Shown here: positions 1 to 5,635 of the stretch, piece by piece
Position numbering within the stretch: the stretch's first letter is position 1
Layout of the letters: the number at the start of each line of letters is the position of its first letter
Source: Acidobacteriota bacterium
GTDB lineage: Bacteria > Acidobacteriota > Vicinamibacteria > Vicinamibacterales > UBA2999
Direction: 5' to 3'
Assembly: GCA_947465275.1 (NCBI GenBank)
Contig: CANIAI010000153.1
Coordinates: 1 to 6,251 of the forward strand
Length of the DNA stretch: 6,251 bases
Notes under the pieces: model-generated
The model's input: only the letters and a program-made list of their open reading frames with translations
What the model was told of the DNA's origin: nothing
Databases searched by the model: none
Translations under genes and position numbers: made by a program

Positions 1-1
1 C

Positions 2-607
2 GAGGGCGCTCAGCTCGCGCAGTTCGAGTCGTGGATCGCGTCGCAGCAGCGCGTGAACGTGCCGGTCGCGCCCGCCGGCGCGAAGGTCGTCGTGGTGAAG
101 TTCAACGACTACCAGTGCCCGGCCTGCCGCCAGACCTACCTGGAATACAAGGGGATCATCGCGAAGTACACGGCGCAGTACCCCGGACAGGTGCGCTTCG
201 TGACGATGGACTTCCCGCTCGAGACCGAGTGCAACGTCGGCGCGATCCACGCCTCTGCCTGTGAAGCGGCCGCCGCGGTGCGGATGGCGCGGGCGAAGGG
301 GAAGGAGGCCGAGATGGAGGAGTGGCTCTACGGCCACCAGGAATCGCTGACCCCGCAGGGCGTCAAGGACGCCGTGAATCAGATCGCGCAGGTCGGCGAC
401 TTCGACGCCCAGTACGCCTCGGTGCTCGAGCAGGTGAAGGCCGACGCCAAGCTGGGGCGTGAGCTCGGGGTGAGCGGCACGCCGGCGTTCTTCGTCAACG
501 GCATCCGCGTGCAGGGCGGGCTGCGTCCTGTCTATTTCGACGCGCTGATCGCGCGGGAACTCACCGCCCCGGCCGCGCCGGCCGCGCCGAAGAAAGCCGA
601 TTCGTAA
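2..607 (+). CDS. Thioredoxin-fold disulfide oxidoreductase (DsbA-like domain), C-terminal part; probably the tail of a VKOR-DsbA fusion
   Basis: The reading frame is open from the left edge, so the true start is outside the window; 201 residues and the TAA stop are visible. A GTG at 53 could be read as a start, but it lies inside the conserved lead-in to the domain, so I treat the gene as 5'-truncated by the window. The fold is shown by a beta strand (KVVVVKF) running into the active-site motif CPAC (visible residues 39-42) and by the cis-proline loop SGTPAFF (Thr160-Pro161). A second cysteine pair, Cys77 and Cys87, may form a structural disulfide. The tail is Ala/Pro-rich (APAAPAAPKK), with a 9-base tandem duplication at 571-588. 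Family knowledge: such domains form or shuttle disulfides in exported proteins and in several phyla are fused behind a membrane VKOR domain. That fusion is inferred from the remembered look of the segment preceding the domain (FESW...VPV), not seen. A free-standing DsbA/thioredoxin_4 protein is the alternative. Confidence 0.85.
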   Translation, partial: EGAQLAQFESWIASQQRVNVPVAPAGAKVVVVKFNDYQCPACRQTYLEYKGIIAKYTAQYPGQVRFVTMDFPLETECNVGAIHASACEAAAAVRMARAKGKEAEMEEWLYGHQESLTPQGVKDAVNQIAQVGDFDAQYASVLEQVKADAKLGRELGVSGTPAFFVNGIRVQGGLRPVYFDALIARELTAPAAPAAPKKADS

Positions 608-638
608 AGCCGCACCGCCCAACGGCCGAAACACAGCT

Positions 639-646
639 GGGGCGAG
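639..646 (+). promoter_or_regulatory. Ribosome binding site of the ABC ATPase gene
   Basis: The purine-rich GGGGCGAG ends 3 bases before the ATG at 650, with its GGGG core 7 bases away. It is the only Shine-Dalgarno-like stretch in the 42-base gap after the oxidoreductase gene and supports the ATG at 650. I see no convincing promoter in that gap, so the exporter genes may be read through from upstream. Confidence 0.4.
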
Positions 647-649
647 TCC

Positions 650-1615
650 ATGGACGCCATCAGCACTGAGGGCCTGACCAAGCACTACACCGTCGGATTC
701 TGGCGGCCGCGACCCTACGCGGCCCTGGATGACCTGTCGCTGCGCGTCGGCACGGGCGAGGTCTTCGGCTTCCTCGGGCCGAATGGCGCCGGCAAGACGA
801 CCACGCTCAAGCTGCTGATGCGGTTGATCTTCCCGACCTCTGGTCGGGCCGAGATCCTGGGCCGCCCGCCCGGCGACCCCGACGTCGCCCGCCGCATCGG
901 CTACCTGCCCGAACAGCCCTACTTCTACGACTACCTGACCGCCGAGGAACTGCTCGACTACTTCGGAAGCCTCTTCGGCTACGGCGCCGCCGAGCGGCGG
1001 CGGCGGACCTCGGCGCTGCTCGACGAGGTGGGCATCGGCGGCGAACGGCGCCTCCAGCTCCGGAAGTTCTCGAAGGGGATGCTGCAGCGGGTCGGCATCG
1101 CGCAGGCCCTGCTGAACGACCCCGAGGTGGTCTTTCTCGACGAACCGATGTCGGGGCTCGACCCGCTCGGGCGCCGCGAGATCCGGCAGCTGATCCTGCA
1201 GCTGCGCGACCGGGGGTGCACCGTCTTCTTCAGCTCGCACGTGCTCGCCGATGCCGAGGCGCTCTGCAGCCGCGTGGCGATTCTCGCCGGCGGACGCCTG
1301 GTCGCGAGCGGCGCCCTCTCCGACATCCATGCCTTCCACGTACACGGCTGGGAACTGGTCGTCAGCGGTGTGGGCGAGCCGGTGCTCGAGCAGGTGCGCG
1401 CGCGGGGCCAGGCCCTCCGTGTCACGCGGCTCGCGGACGACCGGTTCGCGCTCGAACTGCCGCTGACCGTGGCGCCCGAGCGCGTGCTCGCCGAACTCGC
1501 CACCCACGGCGGACGGCTCGTCTCGATCAACCCGCTGCGCGACACGCTCGAGGACTTCTTCGTCCGCCAGATCGCCGCCGCCCCGAAGGGCGGACGGATG
1601 GACCGCGCCTCATGA
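650..1615 (+). CDS. ABC transporter ATP-binding protein (ABC-2 exporter type, with DUF4162-like tail)
   Basis: This 321-residue protein is the nucleotide-binding subunit of a membrane exporter; it would hydrolyse ATP at the inner face of the membrane to drive the permease encoded next. In order: Walker A GPNGAGKT (43-50); the Q-loop region GYLPEQP (84-90), where Glu88 stands at the usual Gln position as is common in this subfamily; a signature helix reading FSKGMLQR (140-147) in place of canonical LSGGQ; Walker B VVFLDEP (160-166) with catalytic Glu165; D-loop SGLDP (168-172); and the H-loop His197 (SSH). Residues ~230-305 form a small C-terminal domain of the DUF4162 kind found on CcmA/NatA-like ATPases. 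Length is normal for the family. The ATG is preceded by a plausible ribosome site, and the stop overlaps the permease start by four bases (ATGA). The substrate is unknown; drug, lipid, polysaccharide or sodium exporters all look like this. Confidence 0.95.
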   Translation: MDAISTEGLTKHYTVGFWRPRPYAALDDLSLRVGTGEVFGFLGPNGAGKTTTLKLLMRLIFPTSGRAEILGRPPGDPDVARRIGYLPEQPYFYDYLTAEELLDYFGSLFGYGAAERRRRTSALLDEVGIGGERRLQLRKFSKGMLQRVGIAQALLNDPEVVFLDEPMSGLDPLGRREIRQLILQLRDRGCTVFFSSHVLADAEALCSRVAILAGGRLVASGALSDIHAFHVHGWELVVSGVGEPVLEQVRARGQALRVTRLADDRFALELPLTVAPERVLAELATHGGRLVSINPLRDTLEDFFVRQIAAAPKGGRMDRAS

Positions 1616-2424
1616 CGTTCCGCGTCATCGGCCGCGTCGCGGTCAACGTCTTCAAGGAGTCGGTGCGCGACAAGGTGCTCTACAACCTCGTCGTGTTCGC
1701 GGTGCTCCTGATTGCGGCGTCGTTCCTCATCGGGCAGCTCACGGCCGGGCAGGACGTCAAGATCATCAAGGACCTCGGCCTCGCCGCCATCTCCATCTTC
1801 GGCCTGCTGATCGCCGTGTTCATCGGCATCGGCCTCGTCTGGAAGGAAGTGGAGAAGCGCAGCATCTACGTCATCCTGTCGAAGCCGATCCGCCGGCACG
1901 AATTCGTCCTCGGGAAGTACGCCGGGCTCGTGCTCACGCTCACGGTGAACGTGGTCGTGATGACGGCCGCGTTCTACGGCGTGCTCGCGGTCATGCACTG
2001 GAAGACCGATCCCGCGATTCGCGCCGCCTGGAGCGTGTCGGCGCTCGACCCGCACCTGCTGGTCGCGGTGCTGCTGATCCTCGTCGAGCTGATGCTGGTC
2101 ACCGGCATCGCGCTGTTCTTCTCGACCTTCTCGAGCCCGTTCCTCTCGGCGGTGCTGACGCTCGGCCTCTGGGTGATCGGCCACTTCAACGCCGACCTCC
2201 GCAACTTCGACCAGGTGCTCGCCTCGAAGCCGGCGATCTGGCTCGCCCGCGGCCTGTACTACGTGCTGCCGAACTTCTCGGCGTTCGACGTGAAGGCGCA
2301 GGCGGTCTACGGACTCCCGGTGGCTCCCGGCTACGTGGCGTTCACCAGCGCCTACGGGGTGCTCTACCTCGCCTTCGTCCTCGGCGCGGCGGTCACGGTG
2401 TTCGCGCGGCGGGACTTCAAGTAA
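1612..2424 (+). CDS. ABC-2 type transporter permease
   Basis: This 270-residue integral membrane protein is the partner of the preceding ATPase. About six hydrophobic segments can be seen, near residues 22-41, 56-76, 104-126, 147-170, 173-190 and 241-264. The stretch VWKEVEKRSIYVILSKPIRR (76-95), followed by GKYAG (101-105), is the typical ABC-2 motif after the second helix (acidic/basic cluster, then LSKP..R, then GK), known in this family to lie at the cytoplasmic side near the ATPase. The frame is open far upstream, to 1216, but that part only shadows the ATPase gene. I chose the ATG at 1612 because it gives the ATGA overlap and the usual amphipathic N-terminus (FRVIGRVAVNVFKESVRDKV) seen in these permeases. 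The gene ends in TAA, whose last A is the first base of the next ATG. With one permease gene only, the complex would be a homodimer of permease plus ATPase. Its cargo cannot be inferred. Confidence 0.92.
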   Translation: MTFRVIGRVAVNVFKESVRDKVLYNLVVFAVLLIAASFLIGQLTAGQDVKIIKDLGLAAISIFGLLIAVFIGIGLVWKEVEKRSIYVILSKPIRRHEFVLGKYAGLVLTLTVNVVVMTAAFYGVLAVMHWKTDPAIRAAWSVSALDPHLLVAVLLILVELMLVTGIALFFSTFSSPFLSAVLTLGLWVIGHFNADLRNFDQVLASKPAIWLARGLYYVLPNFSAFDVKAQAVYGLPVAPGYVAFTSAYGVLYLAFVLGAAVTVFARRDFK

Positions 2425-3332
2425 TGCATCCCGGGCGCCCCGTCTTGGCGATCGTGGTGCTCCTCGTGCTGCTCGGCGGCGCGGTCGGCCTGCAGGCCGT
2501 CCGTGAGCGGCGTCCCGACCTGACACCGCCGCAGGTGTCGCAGTCGTCGCTCCTGTACATCCGCTCGGGCAGCGTCCTGCAGCGCGCCGCGCTGTCGTAC
2601 GACGGACTCGTCGCCGACCTCTACTGGATTCGCGCGCTGCAGCACTTCGGCCGGACGAAGCTCTCGACCCGGGAAGGGAAGCAGTACGACCGGCTCTATC
2701 CGCTGCTCGACCTGACGACCACCCTCGACCCGCGATTCGACATCGCGTATCGCTTCGGCGCGGTCTTCCTCGCCGAGGCGTATCCCGGCGGGGCCGGCCG
2801 TCCGGACGATGCGATCGCGCTGCTGCGCAAGGGGCTTGCCCAGCAGCCGGCGAAGTGGCAGTTCGCGCAGGACATCGGCTTCGTCCACTACTGGTGGAAG
2901 CACGACTACACCGAGGCGGCCGCCTGGTTCCGGAAGGCGGGGCAGATGCCCGGCGCACCGAACTGGCTCGAGCCGCTCGCCGCCGTGACGCTCGCGCGCG
3001 GCGGCAACCGGGCGAGCTCGCGCCGCCTCTGGCAGGAGGTGCTGGCCACCGCGCGCGTCGACGCCGAGTGGCTGCGCCCCCAGGCCGAGTTCCGCCTCGC
3101 GCAGCTCGACGCCATGGATCAGATCGCCGCCATCGAGCGCGTCATCGCCGCGTATCGCGCCCGCGTCGGCGACCAGCCGTCGACCTGGGCCGACCTGATC
3201 CGCACCGGGTTCCTGCGCGGGGTGCCGCGCGACCCGAGCGGCACGCCCTACGCGATGAATCCCTACTGGGGCACCGTCACGCTGCAGCCCGACTCACCGC
3301 TCGCGCCGCTGCCGGTGGAGCAGGCGCCGTGA
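2424..3332 (+). CDS. Membrane-anchored TPR-like protein of unknown function
   Basis: This 302-residue protein has one N-terminal hydrophobic segment (about residues 7-23, after HPGRP) with no lipobox cysteine. It is therefore probably an uncleaved anchor or a signal peptide, with the rest outside the cytoplasm. Conserved-looking aromatic helices follow (YDGLVADLYWIRALQHFG, 59-76). Residues ~100-230 are helical and TPR/SEL1-like: an LDPRFDIAYRFGAVFL block, a paired-helix block around 127-172 (DDAIALLRKGLAQQP; YTEAAAWFRKAGQMPGAP), and another at 181-209. Residues ~231-290 look different, with a P-x-x-W-x-x-L...G-x-L-x-x-V-P-x-D-P-x-G-x-P-Y pattern that recalls the end of type II pseudopilins. 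The start ATG overlaps the permease stop by one base, with a weak GGGA nine bases upstream. The stop overlaps the prepilin peptidase start. I recall similar proteins beside ABC-2 exporters in Acidobacteriota, but I know no function; scaffold or assembly factor is a guess. Confidence 0.8.
   Translation: MHPGRPVLAIVVLLVLLGGAVGLQAVRERRPDLTPPQVSQSSLLYIRSGSVLQRAALSYDGLVADLYWIRALQHFGRTKLSTREGKQYDRLYPLLDLTTTLDPRFDIAYRFGAVFLAEAYPGGAGRPDDAIALLRKGLAQQPAKWQFAQDIGFVHYWWKHDYTEAAAWFRKAGQMPGAPNWLEPLAAVTLARGGNRASSRRLWQEVLATARVDAEWLRPQAEFRLAQLDAMDQIAAIERVIAAYRARVGDQPSTWADLIRTGFLRGVPRDPSGTPYAMNPYWGTVTLQPDSPLAPLPVEQAP
3317..3320 (+). promoter_or_regulatory. Ribosome binding site deciding the GTG start of the prepilin peptidase
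   Basis: GGAG lies 8 bases before the GTG at 3329, inside the end of the TPR gene. It supports the GTG start over more upstream possibilities in the same frame, and is consistent with translation coupled to the preceding gene through the GTGA overlap. Confidence 0.5.
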
Positions 3333-4120
3333 TCGTGTTCGTCCTCTTCTTCCTCGCCCTGGGCCTCGTCGTCGGCAGCTTCCTCAACGTCTGCATCTAT
3401 CGGCTGCCGCTCGGGCAGTCGGTCGCCTGGCCGGGCTCACGCTGCACGTCCTGCGGGCGGACGCTCTCGTGGTACGAGAACGTCCCGGTGCTCAGCTGGA
3501 CGCTGCTGCGCGGCCGCTGCCGCACCTGCCACGCGTCGATCTCCTGGATGTACCCGGTGGTGGAACTGGTGACCGGGCTGCTCTACGCCGGCCTGTTCCT
3601 CGTCTACGGCTTGACCCCGCTGCTCGCCGTGCGCCTGCTCTTCGCGTCGGCGCTCGTCGTGTTGTTCGCGATCGACGCGATCCACCAGATCCTGCCGAAC
3701 GTGATCACGCTGCCCGGCATCGTGCTCGGCTTCCTGGCGAGCTTCGTCGTGGAGCCGGGCTGGACCAACTCGCTCATCGGCCTGCTGGTCGGCGGCGTCT
3801 TCCCGTTCCTGGTCGCCGAGGGCTACTTCCGCATCCGCGGCCGCGAGGGGATGGGGATGGGTGACTTCAAGATGCTCGCGATGGTTGGCGCCGTCCTCGG
3901 GTTCCCGCTCGTCTGGATCACCATCATCCTCTCGTGCCTCCTCGGCATCGTCATCGGCGGCGGCGCGCTGCTGGTGTCGCGGCGCGGGCTCGGCACGCGC
4001 ATCCCGTTCGGCACCTTCATCGCCGTCGCGGCGCTCGTATGCGTCTGCTGGCAGGAGCCGGCCGTGCGCATCTACGAGCAGGCGGTGCAGGGCTACCTGC
4101 GCTGGGCCGGGCTGGCCTGA
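3329..4120 (+). CDS. pilD: Prepilin peptidase (type IV prepilin leader peptidase, A24 family)
   Basis: This 263-residue inner-membrane aspartic protease removes the leader of type IV prepilins and type II secretion pseudopilins and, in the bifunctional members, N-methylates the new N-terminus. The N-terminal part has the typical GSFLNVCIYRLP block (16-27) and a four-cysteine zinc-type motif, Cys39/Cys42 and Cys64/Cys67, around ENVPVLSW. The catalytic aspartates are Asp116 (AIDAIHQILPN, with Asn in place of the frequent Asp at the end) and Asp179 in GMGDFK (176-181). A PFGTF motif (226-230) and about seven to eight hydrophobic segments complete a full-length enzyme. The frame is open back to 2855, but only as a shadow of the TPR gene; the GTG at 3329 gives the canonical N-terminus, a GGAG ribosome site and a GTGA overlap. 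A pseudopilin substrate is encoded about 1.5 kb downstream. pilD is used as the generic name; gspO would be equally fair, since the wider pilus or secretion cluster is not visible. Confidence 0.95.
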   Translation: MIVFVLFFLALGLVVGSFLNVCIYRLPLGQSVAWPGSRCTSCGRTLSWYENVPVLSWTLLRGRCRTCHASISWMYPVVELVTGLLYAGLFLVYGLTPLLAVRLLFASALVVLFAIDAIHQILPNVITLPGIVLGFLASFVVEPGWTNSLIGLLVGGVFPFLVAEGYFRIRGREGMGMGDFKMLAMVGAVLGFPLVWITIILSCLLGIVIGGGALLVSRRGLGTRIPFGTFIAVAALVCVCWQEPAVRIYEQAVQGYLRWAGLA

Positions 4121-4121
4121 C

Positions 4122-5411
4122 GTGCAGGCGTTCGCCTTCAACGCCCTGCTCGTGGTCGTGGCGGTCTGCGCCGCCGCGCTCGGCTTCGCCGCGGGACGCC
4201 TCCTGGGCCGGGGACGGCAGGCGGCGGCCGCCGAGACGGCCCGGCGCAGCGAGGTGGTGCTCGCCTCGGCGCTCGAGAGCGGACTCGCGACCATGAAGGC
4301 GCAGCAGCAGGCGATGCGGGCGCGCGCCGATGCGTCGGAGCGGTTGAACAGCGAGATCGTCCAGAGCCTCTCGGCGGGGCTGCTGGTGGTCGACGCGGCG
4401 GGCCGCGTCGAGATCCTGAACCCGGCGGCGCAGCGCATCCTAGGGCTCGCAGCGCCTGGCGGGCCGACCGTGTATACCGACCTGCTCGCGCACGACCGCC
4501 CGCTGGCCGCGCTGATCGACCGGTGCCGTGCGGCGCGGGCGCCGATCGCGCGCGAGACGATCGCGCTGCCGCGCGAGCCGCGGCCGCTGCAACTGGGCGT
4601 GACCGTGTCGCCGCTGCGGGAAGGCGCCGTCGAGGACGCTGCCGGCCAGGAGGGCGTCATCTGCCTTTTCTCCGACCTGACGGCGATCGTCGAGATGGAA
4701 GACCAGCTCCGCCTCAAGGACGCGCTGGCCCGCCTCGGCGAACTCACCGCCGGCCTCGCCCACGAGTTCCGCAACGGGCTCGCGACCATCCACGGGTACG
4801 CGCGCCTCATCGACCCGACGGCGGTGCCGCCGACCTATCGTCCGTACGTCGACGAGATTCGGCGCGAGACCGATCAGCTCGGGCGCGTCGTTACCAACTT
4901 CCTCGCGTTCGCGCGTCCCGAGCAGCTCTCGTGCACCCTGGTGCCGCTCGAGGCGGTCGTGCGTCAGGCGCGGGCGGAGCTGCTGCCGGAGTTGCCGCCG
5001 GGCACCACCGTCGACATCGAGGGGACGTTCGCCACCATCGCCGGCGACGAGACGCTGCTGTCGCGGGTGTTCGACAACCTGCTGCGCAACGCCGCGCAGG
5101 CGTGCCAGGAAGCGGGGAGGTCGCCGCGTCTCGTGATCCGTGGCGCCGTCGACGGCGGCAGCTGCCGGGTCGACGTGGACGACAACGGCCCGGGCATTCC
5201 GGCCGCCGACCGCGACCGGGTCTTCCGTCCGTTCGTGACCGGCCGGCACGCCGGCACCGGGCTGGGGCTCGCCATCGTCCAGAAGATCGCGCTGGCGCAC
5301 GACGGGCGGGTCACCGCCGGCCCCTCGCCTCAGGGGGGCGCCCGCCTGTCACTCGTGTTCCCGCTGCCCGCCACCAGTACGCACGCCGGCGCACACGCGC
5401 TCGCCAGCTAG
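4122..5411 (+). CDS. PAS-domain sensor histidine kinase (NtrB/PilS/ZraS-like)
   Basis: Starting at GTG 4122, one base after the previous stop, this gives 429 residues. The frame is open upstream to 3861 only as a shadow of the peptidase gene. The order is: one N-terminal membrane helix (about 5-28) with almost no external loop; a charged helical linker (~35-75); a PAS domain (~78-190, beginning NSEIVQSLSAGLLVVDAAGR); a HisKA dimerisation helix with H-box AHEFRNGLATIHGY (213-226, phospho-acceptor His214); and a HATPase_c domain with N-box FDNLLRNAAQA (317-327), G1 box DNGPGIP (354-360) and G2 box GTGLGLAI (378-385). All motifs needed for ATP binding and autophosphorylation are present. The H-box carries Asn-Gly where Asn-Pro is commonest. 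With no periplasmic domain, the signal is probably sensed by the PAS domain in the cytoplasm or at the membrane. Family knowledge: such kinases usually pair with sigma-54-activating response regulators, but no regulator gene follows here. The very short N-terminus makes the GTG start likely, though not proven. Confidence 0.93.
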   Translation: MQAFAFNALLVVVAVCAAALGFAAGRLLGRGRQAAAAETARRSEVVLASALESGLATMKAQQQAMRARADASERLNSEIVQSLSAGLLVVDAAGRVEILNPAAQRILGLAAPGGPTVYTDLLAHDRPLAALIDRCRAARAPIARETIALPREPRPLQLGVTVSPLREGAVEDAAGQEGVICLFSDLTAIVEMEDQLRLKDALARLGELTAGLAHEFRNGLATIHGYARLIDPTAVPPTYRPYVDEIRRETDQLGRVVTNFLAFARPEQLSCTLVPLEAVVRQARAELLPELPPGTTVDIEGTFATIAGDETLLSRVFDNLLRNAAQACQEAGRSPRLVIRGAVDGGSCRVDVDDNGPGIPAADRDRVFRPFVTGRHAGTGLGLAIVQKIALAHDGRVTAGPSPQGGARLSLVFPLPATSTHAGAHALAS

Positions 5412-5432
5412 CCGCGCGCGGAGCCGCAAGGA

Positions 5433-5455
5433 GCCCGCCGAGGCCCGCGGCGGGC
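5433..5455 (+). terminator. GC-rich hairpin after the kinase gene, possible terminator
   Basis: GCCCGCCG (5433-5440) is perfectly complementary to CGGCGGGC (5448-5455), giving an 8-bp all-GC stem with a 7-base loop, 21 bases after the kinase stop codon. No T-run follows, so it is not a classic intrinsic terminator. It could be a transcript-end stabiliser, a pause site or a chance stem in GC-rich DNA. Confidence 0.3.
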
Positions 5456-5552
5456 CAGACCTGCGCCAGTCCGCGCACTCGCGCGCATCCGACCGTTCCG
5501 TGATCCGTGTGCCGTTCCTGAACGCGGTACCGAAGGCCGTTTCGCTACGGGT

Positions 5553-5587
5553 CTGGTCAACTCGTGCCGATTCAGCAGGTTGAGCAG
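5553..5587. repeat. Imperfect inverted repeat upstream of the sigma-54-like promoter; candidate regulator site
   Basis: CTGGTCAAC (5553-5561) and GTTGAGCAG (5579-5587) are inverted copies with 8 of 9 matching positions, separated by 17 bases, so the half-site centres are 26 bases apart. The repeat ends 12 bases before the -24 GG of the promoter. This is closer than usual enhancer sites for sigma-54 activators, so it might be an operator, an activator site or a chance hairpin. Confidence 0.3.
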
Positions 5588-5598
5588 TCTGCCCGGAC

Positions 5599-5614
5599 TG
5601 GTATCCCGCTTGCG
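5599..5614 (+). promoter_or_regulatory. Sigma-54 (RpoN) type -24/-12 promoter for the pseudopilin gene
   Basis: TGGTATCCCGCTTGCG has the invariant GG (5600-5601) and GC (5612-5613) with exactly ten bases between them, and keeps TGG-Y-A and TTGC of the TGGYACRNNNNTTGCW consensus; three weaker positions differ (T for C, C for R and final G for W). Transcription would start near 5625, leaving only about 11 bases before the ATG at 5636. That is short and is the main reason for doubt, unless translation starts at the in-frame ATG at 5681. The pairing of a sigma-54 promoter with a pilin-type gene next to a PilS-like kinase makes sense by analogy with PilS/PilR control of pilA. Confidence 0.5.
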
Positions 5615-5624
5615 GTTCCGGGGG

Positions 5625-5629
5625 ACAGG
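5625..5629 (+). promoter_or_regulatory. Ribosome binding site candidate of the pseudopilin gene
   Basis: ACAGG sits 6 bases before the ATG at 5636, just after a GGGGG run (5620-5624). Nothing similar precedes the in-frame ATG at 5681, where the upstream bases are pyrimidine-rich. This favours 5636 as the start, although it would sit at the extreme 5' end of a transcript made from the sigma-54-like promoter. Confidence 0.35.
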
Positions 5630-5635
5630 TCAGCC

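Larger units (their letters stand above)
5412..5635 (+). other. Non-coding regulatory interval between the kinase and pseudopilin genes
   Basis: I find no convincing gene in this 224-base stretch on either strand. Reading frames that cross it have arginine/serine/alanine-rich composition typical of non-coding high-GC DNA. It holds a GC-rich hairpin soon after the kinase stop, a cluster of CCGT tetramers (5493-5515), an 8-base palindrome CGGTACCG (5525-5532), an inverted repeat (5553-5587), a short dyad over the -24 box and a sigma-54-like promoter. The part from about 5515 to 5600 looks less GC-rich than the flanking genes, as expected of a control region. Confidence 0.6.

Noticed and set aside
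571..588. Two tandem copies of GGCCGCGCC
   Set aside because: They encode the Ala/Pro-rich tail of the oxidoreductase and are simply low-complexity coding sequence.
1216..1611. Upstream extension of the permease frame
   Set aside because: The extension is Arg-rich shadow of the ATPase gene; the ATG at 1612 gives the family N-terminus and the ATGA overlap.
979..2958. Very long open frame on the minus strand opposite the exporter and TPR genes (659 codons)
   Set aside because: Its translation is low-complexity Arg/Ser/Ala/Asp/Glu-rich with no domain, and it mirrors three well-supported plus-strand genes. Long antisense frames are expected in high-GC coding DNA because stop codons are rare.
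2855..3328. Upstream extension of the prepilin peptidase frame
   Set aside because: Arg/Ala-rich shadow of the TPR gene; the GTG at 3329 has a ribosome site and the expected N-terminus.
3861..4121. Upstream extension of the kinase frame
   Set aside because: Ser/Arg-rich shadow of the peptidase gene; the membrane helix begins right after the GTG at 4122.
3437..4810. Long minus-strand frame opposite the peptidase and kinase genes (457 codons)
   Set aside because: Same composition artefact; it has no recognisable motif and spans the junction of two clear plus-strand genes.
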